Below the pieces are notes generated by a model, which did not search any database, was not told the DNA's origin, and was given only the letters and a program-made list of their open reading frames with translations. Both the position numbers and the translations under genes were made by a program. A DNA stretch of 10,725 nt from Anaerolineae bacterium. Lineage in GTDB: Bacteria; Chloroflexota; Anaerolineae; B4-G1; SLSP01. The stretch is taken from the NCBI GenBank assembly GCA_021107605.1, contig JAIOSN010000083.1, forward strand, positions 1 through 10,725, read 5' to 3'. Shown piece after piece: positions 6,904 to 10,725 of this stretch. Position 1 is the stretch's first letter. Each line of letters starts with the position of its first letter.

Positions 6904-7524
6904 ATGAACATGGAAGTTCAATTTGAAGGCGTCTTGACAAAAGATGAATACCTCAACTTATCAAAACTAGCTACCAGACCCATATTCAAGAAAAAGGGGA
7001 TGTTCACTTTTGATCTATGGCTGCTGTTTGTGGTGATAGGGACTATTATGGTTGTCGCCAGTGTCTGGCAGTTTATAATGGCTCGAGAAAGTATTACAAT
7101 CGGGCTGTTTCTATTCGTTGTTGGTTTGATTGTTCTTGTGATTGGGTTCAAACTTCGAGCAGCACCACACAAGATGTGGGAACAGAATGAGGTATTGCGA
7201 GTTCACAAAGAGGGAAGCATTACTCCTGAGACACTGGAGATTCGTACTTTACAGGGCCAGTGGCGACTTCTTTGGACAGATCTCACTGGATATGGCGAAT
7301 ACAGGGATGTCGTAGTCCTCTTCATGGGTCCTGGCGCCCCTATTCCTTTTCCCAGGCAGTTCTTTAGAAGCCAAGAAGAGTGGGATGTATTTCGAGCTAT
7401 GGTTGCAGAGAATCTTGAATTGAGCCATCGAGTTACCTCAATCGAAAAGTCGCGGATTCTTCTTTTTACCATCATATTGGTTGCAATCCTTGCCCTGGTA
7501 GCGAAGACCATCACGGAATCATAA
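6904..7524 (+). CDS. YcxB-like membrane protein
   Basis: This 206-residue protein has two hydrophobic helices (about 37-58 and 64-83), a soluble stretch and a third helix (about 184-201). The soluble part (about 108-168) fits the YcxB C-terminal domain: the pattern TLEIRTLQGQWRLLWTDL, then a strand, then IPFPRQFFRSQEEWDVF, corresponding to the W-x-D-L and I-P-x-x-x-F elements of that family. Function of the family is unknown. AGGGAG at 6896-6901 is only two bases from the first ATG but eight bases from the second (6910), so the protein may really start at MEVQ and be two residues shorter. It stands alone: the gap to the hsdM remnant is 82 bases and the gap to the next gene is 178 bases. I cannot infer a role in defence from this context. 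Confidence 0.72.
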   Translation: MNMEVQFEGVLTKDEYLNLSKLATRPIFKKKGMFTFDLWLLFVVIGTIMVVASVWQFIMARESITIGLFLFVVGLIVLVIGFKLRAAPHKMWEQNEVLRVHKEGSITPETLEIRTLQGQWRLLWTDLTGYGEYRDVVVLFMGPGAPIPFPRQFFRSQEEWDVFRAMVAENLELSHRVTSIEKSRILLFTIILVAILALVAKTITES

Positions 7525-7702
7525 GTGATCATTAGAAACCAATACTCCGTGACGTTGTGGCAAAGCGTACCCGTGCTCGGTGCTGCTGGTGAAGAAATAT
7601 GAATCCTCGCCGGTCTCGTGGCTGGCGTCATTCGCCGCCGGGGGTATTATGATGGGGAAGAGTCCGCATAATCAATAGTTGGGCGCTATTTAAGAGGCAT
7701 CT
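7525..7702. other. Intergenic stretch with a lone attC-like core heptamer
   Basis: No gene is seen here. GTTGGGC at 7678-7684 matches the GTTRRRY core of an attC R' box and lies 18 bases before the ATG of the nuclease gene, where a cassette start would lie. No matching R'' box (RYYYAAC) is found upstream, so this heptamer alone is weak. AAGAGG at 7692-7697 is the ribosome binding site of the next gene. Confidence 0.3.
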
Positions 7703-8716
7703 ATGACAAGCAAAGACTTCCGTTCTATAATCTCCGAAGTTAACTTACGAGCGCACACACACTTAATAGGTATGCTTCAAGAAATTCGCAAAGATTTAAG
7801 GGGACTGAAGCGTTTGCCTGCACAAACTATTTTCACCTCGCTGACTACTTCTGATGAGTGGGCCTTTCATCACGGAGGGCGGAAGGAGCTTCAGTTCAAC
7901 ATTGGTATCGAGCGGTTTGACAATATTGATGAGCTTAGATATGGGGTTGCTTTCTCGTTTGAGACCAGTCAGTCACTTCCTAGCATTGATGTGCTTATCC
8001 CCAAAGTGAAGCTCTTCAACGATTTCATGCAACTGTATTCGGAGAAATACGCAGATATGCGGATGTGGCACTACACGAGGGATGGGCGGAGCTCCGATTA
8101 CATGCCAATATCCATACTCCCTGAACTCGTGACTGAGAATGTATTCATCTTTCTCGGCAAGAGGCAGCCTCTGGTTCGGCTAGATTACGAACTTCTTCTC
8201 AACGATCTTGATAGACTCCTACCTCTGTACAAGTACATTGAAAGTGGTGGCAGCTCGCAGCCCATTTTGGTTGCGACAACTGCTCCGTTCGAGTTCCGTC
8301 CAGGAGGTACAGCCAAGAAGCCATCTGCTATAGTATCTCAGGTTCAGAGGGAGCTTAACATCAATCTTCGACATAACGTACTACAGGAAGCGTTACATCG
8401 CCGATTGGCAGAAAGATATGGTGCCGAAAACGTGGGAGATGAACAACAGAGTGGAATAGGCACCAACATTGATGTGGTAGTCCGCCGAGAAGGCGAATAC
8501 TGGTTTTACGAAATCAAAACTGCACACTCGCCACGCGCCTGCCTTCGCCAAGCTATCGGGCAACTACTTGAGTATGCTTTCTGGCCTGGGACTCAAGAGG
8601 CGACCCGCCTGATCGTTGTTGGTGAAACGGCATTGGATGAAGAGGGTGCAGAGTATCTGCATACACTGAGGGAACGCTTTTCTCTGCCTATTGAGTATGA
8701 ACAAATTGTTACCTAG
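7703..8716 (+). CDS. Putative PD-(D/E)XK nuclease-domain protein
   Basis: The 337-residue protein has two parts. The N-terminal part (about 1-185) carries WAFHHGGRKELQFNIG (53-68), RYGVAFSFETSQSLPS (79-94) and FIFLGKRQP. I recall such sequence from conserved hypotheticals near restriction genes but cannot name the family. The C-terminal part (about 220-337) reads as a PD-(D/E)XK fold: Glu229 in an N-terminal helix, Asp257 in TNIDVVV, the ExK of FYEIKTA (Glu270, Lys272) and a helix QAIGQLLEYAFW with Gln283, Gln287 and Glu290, a common element in type II-like and Mrr-like nucleases. AAGAGG lies five bases before the ATG. The gene is alone between two intergenic elements and is followed by an attC-like site, so it may be a mobile cassette. 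A DNA restriction role is inferred from the motif. No partner methyltransferase is present. Confidence 0.68.
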   Translation: MTSKDFRSIISEVNLRAHTHLIGMLQEIRKDLRGLKRLPAQTIFTSLTTSDEWAFHHGGRKELQFNIGIERFDNIDELRYGVAFSFETSQSLPSIDVLIPKVKLFNDFMQLYSEKYADMRMWHYTRDGRSSDYMPISILPELVTENVFIFLGKRQPLVRLDYELLLNDLDRLLPLYKYIESGGSSQPILVATTAPFEFRPGGTAKKPSAIVSQVQRELNINLRHNVLQEALHRRLAERYGAENVGDEQQSGIGTNIDVVVRREGEYWFYEIKTAHSPRACLRQAIGQLLEYAFWPGTQEATRLIVVGETALDEEGAEYLHTLRERFSLPIEYEQIVT

Positions 8717-8740
8717 CAGAGAGACTTTGTGCCTGTCGAT

Positions 8741-8752
8741 GAGTTGCAACTC
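8741..8752. repeat. 12-bp perfect palindrome after the nuclease gene
   Basis: GAGTTGCAACTC is self-complementary over all 12 bases and lies 24 bases past the stop of the nuclease gene. No T-run follows directly, so it is not a clear terminator. It could be a protein-binding site or chance. Confidence 0.3.
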
Positions 8753-8792
8753 CGTTTCTGTAGTAAACAGGGATTTTATCTACCAAAGACGC

Positions 8793-8922
8793 GCCCAACA
8801 AATCGTTGCAGCCGACCTTGCTGTCGAGGCTCCAATTGGGGCGTTTTTCACTTTTGAGCGTTTCAAGTCAAGTGTCGCTTCACTGCGCAAGCCGCACGGC
8901 GGCTCAGCTCCGACCGTTGGGC
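8793..8922 (+). other. Integron attC-like recombination site
   Basis: GCCCAAC at 8793-8799 fits the R'' consensus RYYYAAC, and GTTGGGC at 8916-8922 fits the R' consensus GTTRRRY. The two are perfectly complementary. Inside them, AGCCG (8810-8814) and CGGCT (8900-8904) pair as the L''/L' arms would. Further pairs continue inward (TTGC 8818-8821 with GCAA 8887-8890), so the single strand can fold into an imperfect 130-base hairpin, within the size range of attC sites. The order places R' downstream, as expected for a plus-strand cassette carrying the nuclease gene. No integrase gene is in the window. A degenerate or dead site is equally possible. Confidence 0.5.
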
Positions 8923-8959
8923 AGCAAATCAAAATCGCAAGTATTGAAGGAGAGAATAT

Positions 8960-9898
8960 ATGAAAAAGCGGAGAGGAAAACACTTCGACTACGGAGATCT
9001 ATTCTTAGATGCACTAAACCTTACACTGAATTACAAGTTTCTTTGGGTTTTGGGGCTTCTGACAGCTCTAAGTGGTAGTGAAGCTACTAATTTCACTCAA
9101 TTCTCTAAAATTATTCCTTCGGGTAACAATAGTTTCTCCTTTTTGGGCACTTATTTAGGGAATTCCAATTGGTCTATTGAGTCATGGAATTCTTTAGGGA
9201 ACCGCTTTGTATTTGCAACAGCTATTACTATCGTTTTGGGAATCATGTTCTGGATGGGGGGATTTATTGGACAGGCCGGTTTAATAAAAGCCGTGGCATA
9301 TTTGAATCGGAACCAAACAATAACATTAATAGGGGCATTGAAGGCTGGTTCACACTTTCTGTTATCAATGACAGGTATTACCCTCCTTTTGTATGGGCCA
9401 TACTTTGCGGCCTCACTGATTAACCAGAAATTCCTGGCGATGCAATTCACCTCTCAGTCTTTTCCGGTTATCCCTTTTCTATCGTTCTTCTTAATATTGT
9501 TCCCTCTGGGGTTACTAATTTCTGTGTTATATCCGTTAGCGCAGCGAGGTATTATCCTTCAAGAGCTCAACGTTCTGTCGAGTATCGCCGATAGTTGGGA
9601 CTTGCTACGACGCCAATGGCGCAAAATCGTCGTCATTGTATTGATACTTGGCTTCATCAACATAGCTTATAGCGCAATCGCTTTGTTCTTTTTAAGCCCA
9701 TTGATCAAAGGTACAATATTTCCAACTCTCTTTACCTGGTTAGAGACGGGGAGTTTGAACGTAGAGCAAGTTTGGATGATTGTATTATTCAGTATGCTCG
9801 GTCTGTTCTTAAGCGCGCCACTCAATGCGTATGATTCCATAGTCATCACTTTGACTTACGATACGCTTAGGAACAGTGAATCAATCAGGCATCATTGA
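8960..9898 (+). CDS. Polytopic membrane protein
   Basis: The 312-residue protein is strongly hydrophobic, with about six membrane segments (roughly 25-38, 82-106, 131-153, 168-192, 220-248 and 270-290) and short basic ends. It opens with a YGDLFLDALNLTLNYKFLWVLGLL motif region (11-34). In the middle, LQELNVLSSIADSW and LLRRQWRK resemble the SxxxSWxLxRxxW signature of the membrane domain found in glycerophosphodiester phosphodiesterase-like and DUF4013-like proteins. That comparison is by pattern only. AGGAGAG (8948-8954) lies a few bases before the ATG, which fixes the start. The gene is single, with the attC-like site immediately upstream and 146 bases to the next gene. Codon use is AT-rich compared with the nad genes. 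Its job is unknown. A role in lipid or envelope traffic is a guess. Confidence 0.75.
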   Translation: MKKRRGKHFDYGDLFLDALNLTLNYKFLWVLGLLTALSGSEATNFTQFSKIIPSGNNSFSFLGTYLGNSNWSIESWNSLGNRFVFATAITIVLGIMFWMGGFIGQAGLIKAVAYLNRNQTITLIGALKAGSHFLLSMTGITLLLYGPYFAASLINQKFLAMQFTSQSFPVIPFLSFFLILFPLGLLISVLYPLAQRGIILQELNVLSSIADSWDLLRRQWRKIVVIVLILGFINIAYSAIALFFLSPLIKGTIFPTLFTWLETGSLNVEQVWMIVLFSMLGLFLSAPLNAYDSIVITLTYDTLRNSESIRHH

Positions 9899-10044
9899 TT
9901 CCCGTTAGCTTGCCGAGAGCACCATGTTCTCGACGAGGGTATTGCGTAGTCCGCGAGAATCATAGTTTGTCATTTTTCACTTGTGCGTTTGGCAATTTGC
10001 GACTTTGCCGCCCGAGGAATGACCAGAACTCGAGGAGAAAGGTC

Positions 10045-10419
10045 ATGAAAGAGTATCCAAAACCAATCAAACGGCTGATACGAGAATGGGCGACGGAAGC
10101 GTATGAAAGAGAGTTGCATCAAGAACTGCTGAAACTAGATCAGCACTTTGTTGAGTGGCGGCGTGAGGCCATCAGCAACGGGGAAATGAGCTACCGAATC
10201 CACGAGTGGGAGACAGGGCCATCGCGGGCGCTATTCAAACAGTATAACTATGGGCCGAAAGATATATCAGTGGCGTATGCCATTGTCGTGGGCATACTGG
10301 ATGAAGAGGAAGTGCCAGCAGAATTGCTGGAGGCGATAGCTGGAGCAGTGCAATTCTGCCGGTCGCTGCAAGAGCTGGACGAATTGAGAGGGAGAGAAGG
10401 TCATTGGTGGGTGGATTAA
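10045..10419 (+). CDS. Conserved hypothetical protein, 124 residues
   Basis: The frame stays open upstream to a TTG at 9895, but AGGAG at 10033-10037 lies seven bases before ATG 10045. The protein from there (MKEYPKPIKRLIREW) looks natural, whereas the upstream part does not. It is soluble, mostly helical and acidic in the middle, with charged helices over residues 6-43, the RIHEWETGPSRALFKQYN motif (51-68), and a hydrophobic helix (SVAYAIVVGILDE) before an acidic amphipathic helix. It ends in WWVD. No signal peptide, membrane segment or catalytic motif is seen. I recall similar short proteins as scattered single genes in environmental genomes but cannot assign a function. Confidence 0.75.
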   Translation: MKEYPKPIKRLIREWATEAYERELHQELLKLDQHFVEWRREAISNGEMSYRIHEWETGPSRALFKQYNYGPKDISVAYAIVVGILDEEEVPAELLEAIAGAVQFCRSLQELDELRGREGHWWVD

Positions 10420-10501
10420 CATTTAGCGTTGCCGCCCACCGGGGAATTGCTCATGTCAAGAAGAAATGTTACTACCCAGCCACCCTGTAAAATTCAAGAG
10501 C

Positions 10502-10572
10502 GGACGCCGATGCGCGCAGATTTTCGCAGATAAAAACAAAAAATCGGCGTTTAGCAGCGTTCATCTGCGTCC
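10502..10572. repeat. Compound intergenic repeat with nested inverted repeats
   Basis: GGACGC (10502-10507) pairs with GCGTCC (10567-10572). ACGCCGAT (10504-10511) pairs with ATCGGCGT (10543-10550). CGCAGAT (10525-10531, with a direct copy at 10515-10521) pairs with ATCTGCG (10563-10569). Alternative hairpins can therefore form. The TCTGCG/CGCAGAT style matches intergenic repeats that recur in many environmental bacterial genomes, as far as I recall. Only one copy is in the window, so dispersal is not proven here. It lies in the 234-base spacer before the HU-like gene, in which nothing else was recognised. Confidence 0.5.
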
Positions 10573-10641
10573 TAAAGGAGCGATGCCCACCTGCTACCTG
10601 GGGATGCCTGAGTAGTAACGAAAAAATAGAAAAATCAGGGA

Positions 10642-10646
10642 AGGAG
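10642..10646 (+). promoter_or_regulatory. Ribosome binding site of the HU-like gene
   Basis: AGGAG lies seven bases before ATG 10654 and supports the start of the edge gene. Confidence 0.6.
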
Positions 10647-10653
10647 ACAGATC

Positions 10654-10725
10654 ATGACCGTCAAGTATACCGTCGTTGGCCGGAGAAATCCCGGAGACCC
10701 AGTGGAAGCCAAAAAGTATTATCCT
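10654..10725 (+). CDS. HU-HIG-like DNA-binding protein, 5' end only
   Basis: Only the first 24 codons are in the window. The opening MTVKYTVVGRRNPGDP followed by KKYYP matches, as I know it, the start of HU-HIG domain (HU-related, histone-like) DNA-binding proteins, which begin with a K-Y-x-V-x-x-R-x-N-P pattern and a YYP or YYA turn. Such proteins are chromosome-architectural and about 130 residues or longer. AGGAG precedes the ATG. The call rests on this short prefix alone. A recombination or defence role should not be read from it. Confidence 0.65.
   Translation, partial: MTVKYTVVGRRNPGDPVEAKKYYP

Noticed and set aside
9895..10044. TTG 9895 as the start of the 124-residue protein
   Set aside because: The extra 50 residues look non-coding, and AGGAG at 10033 supports ATG 10045.
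9899..10044. A second attC site downstream of the polytopic membrane protein
   Set aside because: No GTTRRRY and RYYYAAC pair is present. The nearest sequence, GTTAGCT, breaks the consensus.

Overview
The window looks like a chromosomal segment of an environmental bacterium. The nad genes are GC-rich, and the cargo to their right is more AT-rich and mixed in composition. The nad gene types, the HU-HIG-like protein at the right edge and the style of the short hypothetical proteins would fit Chloroflexota. That placement is a weak inference: no rRNA or other marker gene is present.

Left third (1-3356, minus strand): a de novo NAD operon. The upstream gene (1443-3356) is one 637-codon reading frame that joins quinolinate phosphoribosyltransferase (NadC) to quinolinate synthase (NadA). 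Next comes nadB (L-aspartate oxidase), whose 3' end lies outside the window. Together the two proteins cover every step from aspartate to nicotinate mononucleotide. A plausible sigma-70 promoter (3416-3443) and an AGGAGG ribosome binding site precede the fusion gene.

Middle (3357-6821, plus strand): after a roughly 545-base spacer holding a possible gene fossil and a four-unit degenerate heptamer repeat, a near-consensus promoter (3806-3834) drives a two-gene defence-type cassette. The first gene is an RloA/AbiLi-like AAA15 ATPase. The second is an RloB/AbiLii-like TOPRIM-type protein that starts at a GTG inside the first gene. Directly downstream lies a broken type I methyltransferase gene (hsdM) with an early frameshift and a large internal deletion, followed by an unassigned tail. 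RloA and RloB were named from type I restriction loci, so this looks like an eroded restriction island in which the rlo pair stayed intact.

Right third (6822-10725, plus strand): accessory genes standing one by one. They are a YcxB-like membrane protein, a 337-residue protein with a C-terminal PD-(D/E)XK nuclease signature, a polytopic membrane protein, a 124-residue conserved hypothetical and the first 24 codons of an HU-HIG-like DNA-binding protein. A 130-base element between the nuclease gene and the membrane protein gene has the box layout of an integron attC site, so the nuclease gene may have arrived as a gene cassette. An intergenic repeat with several internal inverted repeats lies upstream of the HU-like gene. 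I saw no tRNA, rRNA, CRISPR array or intact transposase.
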